A stretch of 47,064 nt of DNA from Clostridia bacterium (GCA_016938815.1 JAFGTX010000012.1:1-47064); one strand, 5' to 3'; shown: positions 16,992 through 26,021, counted from the first letter of the stretch. Numbers and translations are program-made. Notes: generated by a model from the sequence alone, not told the origin.

Positions 16992-18145
16992 CGGTTATTG
17001 AGTGTATATATTTTAACTGCGATGGAAAGCTGTTCGTAAAAACCACCTTCAAGTTCCGTCATTTCCAATACTTCCTGAATTTTTTTGATGCGATAGCGAA
17101 TGGTATTGGTGTGCTGAAAGAGCACTGCGGCAGTGTTCTTTAGATTCTGGTCGTTTTCGATATAGGCAATGGCTGTTTCAAGTAGCTGTGTATGATGTTT
17201 CCTGTCGTAGATTTGAATGGGTTCGATGATTTGGTTGCAGAAGTTCTGGAGTCGATCATCATCTAAAAAGGGTAACAGGATTTGTTGGATACCGATTTGG
17301 GTGTAGAAACTTGGCTCAGAATCGGTTTTTCGAATGGCTTTAACTGCATAAAATGCTTCGTTGAGTGCGTTTGAAAAGGTTTCGAGACTATGATGTAGAC
17401 CGCTGATACCGATAGTGAACTGTTTGTTGGTGATGTCTAGGGCTTCTATAAGGGCGCCTAATTTCTCAGTCAAGTCTCGCTGGCCCGCCGCTTTGTCTGT
17501 GCAAATCAGTAAAATGCCGTCACGATATTTAAATATAGCATGTTGAGGTTCAAGTCTTACTTGAAACTTGAATAGATTGATACGTCTGATGAGTGATCTG
17601 TCATCGACGTATTTTTTTTCTTTGCAAAAAGCGACCATCAGTCGATTTTCAAAACTGCGGTTCAATTCTAAGGCCAAGGCTCTTACCATACTTCTACTGA
17701 TGGCACCTTTTCTCACAATGTCTATTTTCGTTACGAGTAGCGCATCATCATCTTTTAGGCGAATAGCCTCGTTTATTTCAGCAATGACATCCTCATAATA
17801 GATGGTGTCATCAAACATGAATATAGGGAAATTGCTTTGGTTCCCTAATTCTATAATTTCCGGCGGTAGGCTTTTGATGTAGACATTCTTTATGGCAAGC
17901 CCGCTAGCGTTGCTTTTAACCAGTTCCTTCACAGATGCTACAAGTAATGACAAGTCATTGCGTGCCGCGGTGAAGCTGGTAATCACAAAATCCCCCTGAC
18001 CGAATTCGCCTTCCATATCCCCAACGATTTCATGATCCAGTATGCCGATTTTGTTTATCCTATGGTCGAGTCCCCATCTGCCGCAGAGCAATTGAAATGA
18101 TCCGAAATATTTCAGCTTCAGCGCTTCGATAATTGTAATCGCCAT
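16988..18145 (-). CDS. PucR/CdaR-type transcriptional regulator
   Basis: A 385-residue regulator. The N-terminal PucR-like sensory domain (~10-125) is followed by a central GGDEF-like region with no catalytic motif (~165-275). The C-terminal HTH_30 has the hallmark NTAAVLFQHTNTIRYRIKKI (~345-364). Such proteins usually control purine, amino-acid or sugar-acid catabolism in response to a metabolite. AAAAGGAGG precedes the ATG. It is divergent from the OCD-aminotransferase pair, which is the most probable target. An imperfect inverted/direct repeat in the 180-bp divergent gap (18174-18244) could be the operator. Confidence 0.88.
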   Translation of the reverse strand: MAITIIEALKLKYFGSFQLLCGRWGLDHRINKIGILDHEIVGDMEGEFGQGDFVITSFTAARNDLSLLVASVKELVKSNASGLAIKNVYIKSLPPEIIELGNQSNFPIFMFDDTIYYEDVIAEINEAIRLKDDDALLVTKIDIVRKGAISRSMVRALALELNRSFENRLMVAFCKEKKYVDDRSLIRRINLFKFQVRLEPQHAIFKYRDGILLICTDKAAGQRDLTEKLGALIEALDITNKQFTIGISGLHHSLETFSNALNEAFYAVKAIRKTDSEPSFYTQIGIQQILLPFLDDDRLQNFCNQIIEPIQIYDRKHHTQLLETAIAYIENDQNLKNTAAVLFQHTNTIRYRIKKIQEVLEMTELEGGFYEQLSIAVKIYTLNNR

Positions 18146-18173
18146 TGTAGCCTCCTTTTCTAAACCAGTATAT

Positions 18174-18244
18174 TTATAAGATAAGTATACAATTGCTTTT
18201 AAAATTTTACAAAGAAATTGCGTTTACTTATAAAATAATACAAT
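18174..18244. repeat. Imperfect repeats in the pucR/OCD divergent gap
   Basis: 18181-18190 and 18222-18231 form an inverted repeat with 9 of 10 matches, and weaker complementarity continues inward. TTATAA(G/A)ATAA with a nearby TACAAT also recurs in direct orientation at 18174 and 18228. The AT-richness lowers confidence. Possible PucR binding site. Confidence 0.4.
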
Positions 18245-18325
18245 AGATTGACGTGTTTTCTACACTTTTTTTGTATTATTATTTATTTATCAATATTAGA
18301 TAAAGGTGAAATAGGAGGTATAGTT

Positions 18326-19381
18326 ATGTTTAATGTTAGAGTCTTGAATCATGAAACCATTGAGTCCATTCTTGATATGCAGCAGGTCATTGAAGGGGTT
18401 GAAAAAGTATACACGCTGAAGGCTGAATCGAGAGCTGAAGTATTTCCAATGGTCTTCCATGAGTTTGAGCGTGGTGTGGCTGATATGGATATCAAGTCGG
18501 GTCACTTGAAGGATGCGGATATTTTCGGTTTGAAATTGGTATCTTGGTATGGCGATAATCCCAAACAGCAATTGCCGGCTTTGATCGGTACAACCCTCGT
18601 TTTCGACAGTGCCACTGGCAAACCAATCGGTCTTTTGAGTGCGGATTATATCACTGGAATGAGAACGGGGGCCGCTGCGGCTATCGGTGCAAAGGTGCTG
18701 GCTCGTAAAAATTCGAAAACTTTACTGATGGTAGGTACGGGTCATATTTCTATTTTTGCCATTGCTGCGACGCTTATGACGATGGACCATATCAAGACGG
18801 TGAAAGTTTACGACCCTATGGATAAGATGTGTGCGGAGCGTTTGGTAGGTCATGCAAAAGAAAAATTAGAGCAGGCATTTTTAGCTAAATTAGAGCAGAA
18901 CACCTCTATGTATGAAAGTATCAAGCGTAAATTCGATGTTAGTTTTGAAGTGGTAGAGGATTTGGAGAGTGCTACAGGCGTAAGTGATATTATCTTGACG
19001 GCGACGCCTTCTAGAAAGCCGATGATCATGGCGGCCTGGGTGAAACCAGGTACCCATTTCAGCTGTATTGGCTCGGATATGAGTGGCAAACAGGAAATCG
19101 ACGAGAAAATTTTCGGTACGGCACGTATCTTTGTAGACGATGTAGAGCAGGCAATCCATGTCGGTGAGACAGAGATGGCGATTAATACAGGTACGATTAC
19201 AAAAGCGGATATTATCGCTGAAATAGGTTGCGTTATGACTGGTGATGTCAAGGGTAGACAATCTGATACGGATATCACGGTATTCGATACGACGGGCATT
19301 GCGCTTCAGGATTTGATGACTGCTAAGTTGGCTTTAGATATCGCTGAAGAAAAAAACATGGGTACGATTGTGGATTTATAA
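18326..19381 (+). CDS. Ornithine cyclodeaminase / mu-crystallin family dehydrogenase
   Basis: A 351-residue NAD(P)-dependent enzyme of the OCD/mu-crystallin family, which includes ornithine cyclodeaminase, alanine dehydrogenase, SbnB and ketimine reductases. The Rossmann motif is VGTGHISIFAIAA (~138-150). The substrate-side segments MDIKSGHL and GLLSADYITGMRTGAAA are conserved. TAGGAGG (18312-18318) fixes the ATG at 18326. An aminotransferase gene follows 23 bp downstream and the PucR regulator is divergent, which points to a small inducible amino-acid pathway. The substrate cannot be assigned. Confidence 0.88.
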   Translation: MFNVRVLNHETIESILDMQQVIEGVEKVYTLKAESRAEVFPMVFHEFERGVADMDIKSGHLKDADIFGLKLVSWYGDNPKQQLPALIGTTLVFDSATGKPIGLLSADYITGMRTGAAAAIGAKVLARKNSKTLLMVGTGHISIFAIAATLMTMDHIKTVKVYDPMDKMCAERLVGHAKEKLEQAFLAKLEQNTSMYESIKRKFDVSFEVVEDLESATGVSDIILTATPSRKPMIMAAWVKPGTHFSCIGSDMSGKQEIDEKIFGTARIFVDDVEQAIHVGETEMAINTGTITKADIIAEIGCVMTGDVKGRQSDTDITVFDTTGIALQDLMTAKLALDIAEEKNMGTIVDL

Positions 19382-19404
19382 GGATCGAGATAGGGGGATG
19401 AAAT

Positions 19405-20529
19405 TTGAAAATCAAAGATTTTGGTGTGGAAATATGGATGAATCTTTATGAGAACAATTGTCAGTATAATCTTGCAGAAACTTGTGTGGAATCATTGACT
19501 TTAAATGAATTATTGGAGATGTCCGGTGAAAAGGATGCGGTAATCCGATTTTTGCTTGACATGCAACTGAACTATGGTGCGATAGAAGGCTCAGATGTGT
19601 TACGACACCAGCTGATGAATCTGTATGATTCGGTAAAGGATATTAATAGAATTACAGTGACGCATGGTGCTATTGGAGGCAATGCCTTAGCCATGTTCAC
19701 ATTGGTTGAACCGGGAGACCATGTTATTTCCGTCTTGCCGACCTATCAGCAGCATTACTCTATTCCTGAGTCTCTGGGTGCGGATGTGGATATTTTGCAA
19801 CTGAAACCAGAGCACGACTTCTTGCCTTCCATCGATGAATTGAAGAATTTGATGCGATCGGACACAAAATTGATTTGTATCAACAATCCCAACAATCCTA
19901 CAGGTGCATTGATGGATGAAGGCTATTTGAAGGCGATTGTGGATGTAGCAAAGACAAGTGGTGCCTATATTCTTTGTGACGAGGTTTATCGGGGTCTGAA
20001 CCACGAAGGTGATTATTATACGACATCGATTGTCGATTTGTATGAGAAGGGGATCGCCACTTCAAGTATGTCAAAGACCTATTCGCTTGCGGGTTTGAGA
20101 CTCGGGTGGCTGGTAGGGCCGCTGGATGTCGTGGAACAGGTAAATCGAAGAAGGGACTACAATACAATCAGTTGCGGTAAGATAGATGACTGCTTAGCGG
20201 CTCTTGCGATGCAAAATAAGGATAAGATTTTGCAAAGGAATCGGGCAATCATCCACAAAAATATTGAATTGCTGGATGCATGGGTCAAGAAAGAACCGAA
20301 ATTGTCCTATGTGCGTCCAAAGGCTGGAACCACCGCTTTTATCAAATATGATGGCGATATTTCATCAGAAGATTTTTGCGTAAGACTACTTGAGAAAAAA
20401 GGCGTGATGCTTGTACCGGGTGCGGCGCTTCACATGGAAGGCTACCTTCGAATCGGTTATGCTTACAGTCCGAGCATCTTCAAAATCGGACTTGAGAAAA
20501 TATCTGAATTCCTAAATGAGGAGCTGTGA
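19405..20529 (+). CDS. PLP-dependent class I/II aminotransferase (TTG start)
   Basis: A 374-residue fold-type I aminotransferase. PLP contacts are visible in NNPNNPTGA (~154-162), the DEVYRG loop and the Schiff-base Lys in SMSKTYSLAGLRLGW. The start is TTG at 19405, with GGGGG upstream; homologue-like N-terminal sequence (IKDFGVEIWMNLYE) begins right there. The nearby ATG at 19398 is out of frame. It is cotranscribed with the OCD-family gene, so the two probably act on the same amino or keto acid. This is not a classical AspC or HisC by sequence, and the substrate is unknown. Confidence 0.9.
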   Translation: MKIKDFGVEIWMNLYENNCQYNLAETCVESLTLNELLEMSGEKDAVIRFLLDMQLNYGAIEGSDVLRHQLMNLYDSVKDINRITVTHGAIGGNALAMFTLVEPGDHVISVLPTYQQHYSIPESLGADVDILQLKPEHDFLPSIDELKNLMRSDTKLICINNPNNPTGALMDEGYLKAIVDVAKTSGAYILCDEVYRGLNHEGDYYTTSIVDLYEKGIATSSMSKTYSLAGLRLGWLVGPLDVVEQVNRRRDYNTISCGKIDDCLAALAMQNKDKILQRNRAIIHKNIELLDAWVKKEPKLSYVRPKAGTTAFIKYDGDISSEDFCVRLLEKKGVMLVPGAALHMEGYLRIGYAYSPSIFKIGLEKISEFLNEEL

Positions 20530-20557
20530 TCCCACTTTAAAACGCATTATTCTAAAA

Positions 20558-20589
20558 AACTGCCTTCGCCGTGTATCGCGAAGGCAGTT
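20558..20589. terminator. Terminator between aminotransferase and GNAT genes
   Basis: A perfect 12-bp GC-rich stem (20558-20569 with 20578-20589). The T-run is on the minus-strand side, so it mainly serves the GNAT gene but can also stop the convergent aminotransferase transcript. Confidence 0.85.
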
Positions 20590-20594
20590 CTGCT

Positions 20595-21095
20595 TTACAT
20601 ATTAATGGTCGGTTCGAATTTAAATACACTGATCCAATAATCGTTTTCTGGAAAATCGCCACAGTAGTTGAAGCCGGTGTTGCTGTAAAATTCCTTTAAT
20701 TTGGTATTGCCTTCCCAACAATCCAGATAGATGATGCGGTTGGCTTTTTTGGCGATGGTAAAGGCGGCACCGCAGGCTTCTTCTCCTACGCCTTGCGATT
20801 GGTAGTCGGGCCGAACGGCGATGCGGTAAAGGTAGAGGTGGCCTTCTTTCATAATGGGTGGATGTTCCCCACTTTCTATGGTCTTTATAAAAAACACGCC
20901 AGCCACTTTTTCTTCATCGAGGATGACATAAGCTTGGTTGTTCAATATTTCTTCATTGATTATTTCTTCATCCCAAGGGTAATCCCATTGTTGAATCCCC
21001 TTTTCAAGCAAATTTCTTGTCGCGCTATCTAGGACATAGAGTATACCATCTAAATGCGTATGATTGGCTCTGATTATTTTATGAATGGTCCTCAC
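20595..21095 (-). CDS. GNAT family N-acetyltransferase
   Basis: A 166-residue acetyltransferase. The acetyl-CoA binding strand and loop are visible as LYRIAVRPDYQSQGVGEEA (~88-106), with the QSQGVG signature, followed by IYLDCWEGNTKLKEFYSNTGF. The substrate is unknown. The start is uncertain: a GTG at 21095 sits only one base after AAGGAG, and the homology-like region begins four codons later at an ATT. It stands alone and is terminated by the hairpin at 20558-20589. Confidence 0.82.
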   Translation of the reverse strand: MRTIHKIIRANHTHLDGILYVLDSATRNLLEKGIQQWDYPWDEEIINEEILNNQAYVILDEEKVAGVFFIKTIESGEHPPIMKEGHLYLYRIAVRPDYQSQGVGEEACGAAFTIAKKANRIIYLDCWEGNTKLKEFYSNTGFNYCGDFPENDYWISVFKFEPTINM

Positions 21096-21181
21096 TCCTT
21101 ATTTTAGTCTCTGAGATAAGTATAGCGACTTTTAAGCGTAAAAACAAATATCGGTTTTTTTTATATCTCAAAGTAAGCACC

Positions 21182-21209
21182 TTGCTTTTTTCTAAAATAG
21201 TGGTAGTAT
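21182..21209 (+). promoter_or_regulatory. Probable proBA promoter
   Basis: TTGCTT (21182-21187), a 16-bp spacer and TAGTAT (21204-21209) preceded by TGG (extended -10). I saw no attenuator or T-box before proB. Confidence 0.6.
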
Positions 21210-21244
21210 GAAAACAATACAAAAAACCATGAAAGGAGGCAGCA

Positions 21245-22078
21245 ATGGATCAATTATTAAAAGAAATCAGAGACTCAAAACGCATTGTGATCAAAGTGGG
21301 CACATCAACCTTAACCCACGAGGGTGGCAAGCTGAATTTGAGACGCATTGAGGCATTGGTCAGAGTGATTGCAGATTTTAAGAATCAGAAAAAAGAAGTT
21401 GTACTAGTTAGTTCAGGCGCGATTGGCGTCGGCGTTGACAAAATGGGGCTCAAAAGCAGACCCAAGACGATGGCTGGCAAACAGGCAGTTGCAGCTGTTG
21501 GGCAATGCGAACTCATGCATTTGTATAGCAAATTATTCTCTGAATATCATTACGCTGTTGGGCAAATATTACTTACAAGAGACGTGGTCGAACACCCCCG
21601 CAAGAGAGAAAACGCAAAAAATACGTTTGAAACTTTAATTAAGGTTGGCGCAGTCCCCGTTGTCAACGAGAACGATACAGTTGCAGTAGAAGAAATTGAG
21701 TGTACATTTGGAGAAAATGATACCCTTGCTGCTATCGTAGCCGAAATCGTAGAGGCGGATTTACTGGTGAACCTTTCAGATATAAGCGGTTTGTTTACGG
21801 CGGATCCAAGAAAAGACAAAGATGCGACGATGATCAGAGTCGTCGAAGAAATTACGGAAGAAATTGAACACTTAGCTGGCGGTGCAGGAACAAGCAGAGG
21901 CACCGGAGGCATGATGAGCAAAATTTCCGCTGCTAAAATTGCCAATGCAGCGGGGGTAACTATGATTATCACCAGTGGAGAGAATCCAAGGGTACTTTAT
22001 GATATTCTCGATGGTGTTCATGTAGGCACTGTTTTTGTGCGTTCAGGAAGAAAAGTTGAATATGAGGAAGAGGTATAA
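21245..22078 (+). CDS. proB: Glutamate 5-kinase
   Basis: This enzyme phosphorylates L-glutamate to gamma-glutamyl phosphate, the first step of proline synthesis. The 277 residues form the amino-acid kinase domain alone: VIKVGTSTLTH near the N-terminus, SSGAIGVG (~57-64), NENDTVAVEE and GTGGMMSKISAA. The C-terminal PUA domain of the E. coli enzyme (367 residues) is absent, as in many other bacteria. AAAGGAGG precedes the ATG. Its TAA is immediately followed by the proA ATG. Confidence 0.96.
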   Translation: MDQLLKEIRDSKRIVIKVGTSTLTHEGGKLNLRRIEALVRVIADFKNQKKEVVLVSSGAIGVGVDKMGLKSRPKTMAGKQAVAAVGQCELMHLYSKLFSEYHYAVGQILLTRDVVEHPRKRENAKNTFETLIKVGAVPVVNENDTVAVEEIECTFGENDTLAAIVAEIVEADLLVNLSDISGLFTADPRKDKDATMIRVVEEITEEIEHLAGGAGTSRGTGGMMSKISAAKIANAAGVTMIITSGENPRVLYDILDGVHVGTVFVRSGRKVEYEEEV

Positions 22079-23335
22079 ATGAAGACGTTAAGTGAAATCG
22101 GACAAAAGTCCAAGATGGCAACGTATCAGTTAGCCAATGCAACCTCGATAGATAAGGACAAGGCGCTTAAATTGATTTCAGAAGGGCTTATAGAGCATAT
22201 GGATGAAATCGTGGCTGCCAATCAAAAAGACTTGGAAAATGCCAAAAGGAAAGGTATTTCAGGTGCATTACTGGATCGGCTTAAGCTCAATGAAGAACGC
22301 ATTAAGGCCATTTCTGAGGCGGTGCTGGATATCGTCGCACTAGATGACCCCATTGGCGAAGTCATGCATATGTGGAAACAGCCTAATGGCATGACGATAG
22401 GTAAAAAGAGAGTGCCACTTGGTGTTATAGGCATTATTTATGAAGCGCGTCCTAACGTGACGGTGGATGCAGCGGTACTTTGTCTGAAAACAGGGAATGC
22501 TGTGATTCTAAGAGGTGGTAGCGAGGCAATTCATTCCAACATTGCGCTTGGAAGCGTTATGGCGCAGTGTGTTGAAGCTGCAGGCTTACCGGAAGGTACC
22601 ATCCAAATTGTAGAGGATACCAGTCGAGAAACGGCAACGGAAATGATGCGGCTGAACGACTATATCGATGTGCTGATTCCTAGAGGTGGCGCAGGCCTGA
22701 TTCAAGCGGTAGTGAAAAATGCGACAGTACCGGTAATCGAAACAGGTACGGGCAATTGCCATATCTATGTGGATCGAGACGGTGACAAGGAGATGGCAAT
22801 CAACATCATCATGAATGCCAAAACCAGCCGTCCGGGCGTATGCAATGCAGCCGAATCCTTATTGGTTGATGAGGCCGTTGCTGCTGATTTTCTACCTTTG
22901 ATTGCCAAACCTTTATTGGATTTTCCTGTGGAGATTAGAGGCTGTGAGAAGACAAAAGCACTGCTAAGCGCTTATGGAGATGATATTAAATCTGCAACAG
23001 AGGAGGACTATGGCAAAGAATTCCTAGATTATATTTTGTCTGTAAAAATCGTAGCGGACATTGATGATGCCATCGCCCATATCAACAAATACGGCACGGG
23101 CCATTCTGAAGCTATTATTACAACGAGTTATAACAAATCCCAGCAATTCCACCAGCAGGTTGATGCGGCTGCAGTATACGTTAACGCTTCGACGCGGTTT
23201 ACAGATGGTGGAGAATTCGGATTTGGCGCCGAAATCGGTATTAGCACGCAAAAGCTGCATGCGAGAGGCCCTATGGGCTTAAAGGAATTAACAACGACCA
23301 AATACATTATCTTTGGTGATGGTCAAATTAGATAA
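22079..23335 (+). CDS. proA: Gamma-glutamyl phosphate reductase
   Basis: This NADPH-dependent enzyme reduces gamma-glutamyl phosphate to glutamate semialdehyde, the second step of proline synthesis. The 418-residue protein is full length. The catalytic Cys is in [13 protein letters not shown] (~252-264), with conserved [14 protein letters not shown] and the C-terminal [16 protein letters not shown]. It directly abuts proB and is translationally coupled to it. proC is not in the window. Confidence 0.97.
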   Translation: MKTLSEIGQKSKMATYQLANATSIDKDKALKLISEGLIEHMDEIVAANQKDLENAKRKGISGALLDRLKLNEERIKAISEAVLDIVALDDPIGEVMHMWKQPNGMTIGKKRVPLGVIGIIYEARPNVTVDAAVLCLKTGNAVILRGGSEAIHSNIALGSVMAQCVEAAGLPEGTIQIVEDTSRETATEMMRLNDYIDVLIPRGGAGLIQAVVKNATVPVIETGTGNCHIYVDRDGDKEMAINIIMNAKTSRPGVCNAAESLLVDEAVAADFLPLIAKPLLDFPVEIRGCEKTKALLSAYGDDIKSATEEDYGKEFLDYILSVKIVADIDDAIAHINKYGTGHSEAIITTSYNKSQQFHQQVDAAAVYVNASTRFTDGGEFGFGAEIGISTQKLHARGPMGLKELTTTKYIIFGDGQIR

Positions 23336-23339
23336 GCAT

Positions 23340-23371
23340 AACCGCGGATGCAAGACATTCGCGGTTTTTTT
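23340..23371 (+). terminator. Rho-independent terminator after proBA
   Basis: An 11-bp stem with one internal mismatch (23340-23350 with 23356-23366), a 5-nt loop and a T-run. It begins four bases after the proA stop. Confidence 0.9.
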
Positions 23372-23448
23372 CGATATTAATGAACATAATGATAATATTT
23401 TGATGACTCAGGATTTTTCTGGGGTAAAATAGATGATGAGGTGATGAC

Positions 23449-24732
23449 ATGAAAAAGAAGATTAGAAAAATAGTACAGGTAGCATTTTTTGTGTTGGTGG
23501 GATTAATGGCGATAAACCATACGCTGGCAGAATCGGGTAAAGCACTGCCACTTATAGGTTCAGCCTCTATTCATGCGGTCTGCCCTTTTGGCAGTGTGGC
23601 GGGACTCTACCAGCTGGTGACCACCGGGACCTTTGTCAAGAAAGTCCAAGGCGCTTCTTTGATTGTGCTTTATTTGGTGCTTCTGCTCAGTCTTTTATTT
23701 GGACCGGTATTTTGTGGTTGGATGTGTCCTTTAGGGGCCATTCAAGAATGGTTTAACGCCTTGGCAAAGAAATTGAAGATACCTCAAAAAAAATTGCCAA
23801 AATCTGTCGATCGCCTATTGCGTCAGCTTAGATATGTGGTCCTCATTATGGTTATGGTCAAGACCGCTCAAGTGGGGGCATTAGCTTTTAACGATATTGA
23901 TCCTTACTATGCCATTTTTAATTTTTGGACAGATGATTTTGTGGTAAGTAGCGGTTATGTATTGATTGTTGTATTGCTTGTAGGTCTTTTTGTCGAGCGG
24001 GCATGGTGTAAATATATTTGCCCTTTTGGTGCTTTGCTAGGCATCACCAATAAATTTCGCATTTTCAAGATAAGACGATCGAAAACAACGTGTATCAACT
24101 GCAAACTTTGTACAGCCAACTGCCCTATGGATATTGTGGTTCACGACCAAGAAGTTGTCAGTAATGCGCAATGTATCAGTTGTATGAAGTGTACATCTGA
24201 ACAGTCTTGTCCAGTAGATAAAACGGTGCAATTAGAAGCCTTTTCTAAAAAGCCTATCCAAATGATGGGAATTGGTGTTACAATTATTTTGGTCATGGTT
24301 ATTGGTGTTTCTGGTGCGATTGCAAGCAACCATTTTCCGACTGAAACAGAAAAGATACCGACGAAATTTGAAGACGGTTCAGGGTATGATCTAGATACGA
24401 TCAAAGGTTCTTATGCCTTTACGGATATTTCGGAAGTTTTTGATATTCCTCTAGACGTGCTTGGAACGGCCTTTGGTATACCGGAAGCGGAATGGACCAC
24501 AATCAAGAATAAAGATCTGAAAGAGCGCTATGGTTCTGAAGAGGGTGAGGCAGGCGAAATTGGTAATGGTTCTGTCAAAATGTTCATTTCTCTTTACAAA
24601 AATCTACCCTATGACTATGAAACGGCAGGCGATTATATACCGCTTAAGGCTTTTGAACTATTAGACGCAGAAGGTAAAATTCCAGAGGATAAGAGAAACT
24701 ATATAGAAAGTCATACAGTGACATTGGAGTGA
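23449..24732 (+). CDS. Polyferredoxin membrane protein (NapH/CcoG-like) with extra C-terminal domain
   Basis: A 427-residue membrane iron-sulfur protein. Membrane segments carry two CxxxCP motifs, CGWMCPLG (~91) and CKYICPFG (~188), as in NapH, RnfB-like and NosR-like electron carriers. Two 4Fe-4S ferredoxin motifs follow: CINCKLCTANCP (~209) and an imperfect CISCMKC with a distal CP (~240). A further TM lies at ~272-292. The last ~110 residues form a soluble domain with FDIPLDVLGTAFGIP and PYDYETAGDYIPLKAF, which I do not recognise as catalytic. The role is probably electron transfer at the membrane; partners are unknown. The GrpB-GNAT gene begins four bases downstream. Confidence 0.85.
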   Translation: MKKKIRKIVQVAFFVLVGLMAINHTLAESGKALPLIGSASIHAVCPFGSVAGLYQLVTTGTFVKKVQGASLIVLYLVLLLSLLFGPVFCGWMCPLGAIQEWFNALAKKLKIPQKKLPKSVDRLLRQLRYVVLIMVMVKTAQVGALAFNDIDPYYAIFNFWTDDFVVSSGYVLIVVLLVGLFVERAWCKYICPFGALLGITNKFRIFKIRRSKTTCINCKLCTANCPMDIVVHDQEVVSNAQCISCMKCTSEQSCPVDKTVQLEAFSKKPIQMMGIGVTIILVMVIGVSGAIASNHFPTETEKIPTKFEDGSGYDLDTIKGSYAFTDISEVFDIPLDVLGTAFGIPEAEWTTIKNKDLKERYGSEEGEAGEIGNGSVKMFISLYKNLPYDYETAGDYIPLKAFELLDAEGKIPEDKRNYIESHTVTLE

Positions 24733-24736
24733 TAAA

Positions 24737-25771
24737 ATGTTTGGAACGAAAGAAGTTGTAGTGGTAGATTATAACCCAGATTGGCAGGGCGTATTTTTGA
24801 AGCTAAAGCATCGCATTGATGGGATGATTGGGGATTTGATCATCGGTGTTGAGCATGTAGGCAGCACTTCGGTACCTGGATTGGCAGCAAAGCCCATCAT
24901 TGATTTTGATGTTGTCATTGAGGATTATTCAATGTTTACTGAAATAAAGTCACGTCTGGCGCGTTATGGATTTGAGCACTTGGGAAATCTGGATATTGAG
25001 GATAGAGAAGTCTTTTATAAAGAAGACGATGAATTTGAAATGGATTACCATTTTTACGTTTGTCCACAATATGGCAAGGGGCACATAGAACATATTGCTT
25101 TCAGAGATTATCTGATTGCTCATGCAGATGCCAGAGAGGCTTATGGTGTATTGAAGCGTAGACTGGCTGAAGCGTATCAATTTGACGTGGATACCTATTG
25201 TGATAAGAAGACAGACTTCATCCGAAAGATATTGAATGACACCTTATATCGTTTGGAGATACGCACGCCGCGTCTTTTTGATGTCGATGAAATGGGACGT
25301 TTTTTTGAGGTGGTCATCCCACATACTTTTGTCAAGGAGGGTCTACCATCTGATCATGAAACGGCTTTAGAAGAAATTGTCGAAAAGAAAAAGCAACTCT
25401 TAGGGTATTTGAATAGGGATGTGGCTTCGGATTATTTCATTGCCCTTAAAGAGGGACGCATCGTCGGAACCATTTGGTATGGTCCTTCGGGTGATTTGAT
25501 CAAAGAAGGCTCCTGTGGCACCTTGGGACACTTAGGCGAAATTGGTACGGTTTTCGTATTGCCAGAGTACCAAGGTCAGCGTATCGGTAAACAGATGATG
25601 GCGCATATGAGCACCATTCTTTTGCAAAAAGGTATTTCTGCAGTGACGCTGGACAGCGGTTACGCGCATGCCCAGAAGGTGTGGCAACATTTATTTGGTC
25701 AGCCTAAATTCGTCATGAAGGACCAGTGGGGTGAGGGTATAGATCATATGATTTGGGAAATACAATTATAA
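24737..25771 (+). CDS. GrpB (UPF0157)-GNAT fusion protein
   Basis: A 344-residue two-domain protein. Residues ~1-170 are a GrpB/UPF0157 domain of the nucleotidyltransferase fold, with VEHVGSTSVPGLAAKPIID (~35-53) and the MDYHFYVC and HIEHIAFRDYL segments. Residues ~172-344 are a GNAT acetyltransferase with GTVFVLPEYQGQRIGKQMM carrying the acetyl-CoA loop. The start at 24737 uses GGAG that overlaps the previous gene's stop. The reaction and substrate of either part are unknown. It is probably cotranscribed with the polyferredoxin gene. Confidence 0.88.
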   Translation: MFGTKEVVVVDYNPDWQGVFLKLKHRIDGMIGDLIIGVEHVGSTSVPGLAAKPIIDFDVVIEDYSMFTEIKSRLARYGFEHLGNLDIEDREVFYKEDDEFEMDYHFYVCPQYGKGHIEHIAFRDYLIAHADAREAYGVLKRRLAEAYQFDVDTYCDKKTDFIRKILNDTLYRLEIRTPRLFDVDEMGRFFEVVIPHTFVKEGLPSDHETALEEIVEKKKQLLGYLNRDVASDYFIALKEGRIVGTIWYGPSGDLIKEGSCGTLGHLGEIGTVFVLPEYQGQRIGKQMMAHMSTILLQKGISAVTLDSGYAHAQKVWQHLFGQPKFVMKDQWGEGIDHMIWEIQL

Positions 25772-25790
25772 GCCTTTTTTAATATATTCC

Positions 25791-25799
25791 TGCTATGAT
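25791..25799 (+). promoter_or_regulatory. Extended -10 promoter before the 36-residue ORF
   Basis: TGC followed by TATGAT (25794-25799). No good -35 hexamer is present. Confidence 0.45.
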
Positions 25800-25838
25800 G
25801 GACATAGTTTGGGAATAGATGACGAGAGGAGGCAGTTT

Positions 25839-25949
25839 ATGGCAATTTCATTGCTTGTATTGGTTGGCGGCGTGGTGGCTGGTATTGGTGCTGTTGCGGT
25901 AGTAATCGCTGTTGTCAAAACCGCAAAAAGCCGAAATGATGCGGAATAA
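25839..25949 (+). CDS. Small single-pass membrane protein (36 residues)
   Basis: A 36-codon ORF with an excellent ribosome site (GAGGAGG, six bases before ATG). The product is one hydrophobic helix rich in Val, Ala, Gly and Ile (~3-26) and a short charged tail (KTAKSRNDAE). It is predicted to sit in the membrane, N-terminus out or in unknown. It lies between the GrpB-GNAT gene and the TPP riboswitch promoter, with its own possible promoter. I do not recognise a family. It could be a toxin-like or regulatory micropeptide, but nothing proves this. Confidence 0.65.
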   Translation: MAISLLVLVGGVVAGIGAVAVVIAVVKTAKSRNDAE

Positions 25950-25973
25950 TTGTGCAGGCGTATTATTTTAGGC

Positions 25974-26002
25974 TTTACAAATCTTTTTAGAGTATTTATA
26001 AT
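25974..26002 (+). promoter_or_regulatory. Promoter of the thi operon
   Basis: TTTACA (25974-25979), a 17-bp spacer and TATAAT (25997-26002). Transcription would start about 15 nt before the TPP aptamer. Confidence 0.85.
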
Positions 26003-26021
26003 GAAGTTGAATTGAATATGC

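Noticed and set aside
23385-23420. AATGATAAT before the polyferredoxin gene, considered as a Fur box
   Set aside because: Only the left half fits the Fur consensus; the right half matches poorly.
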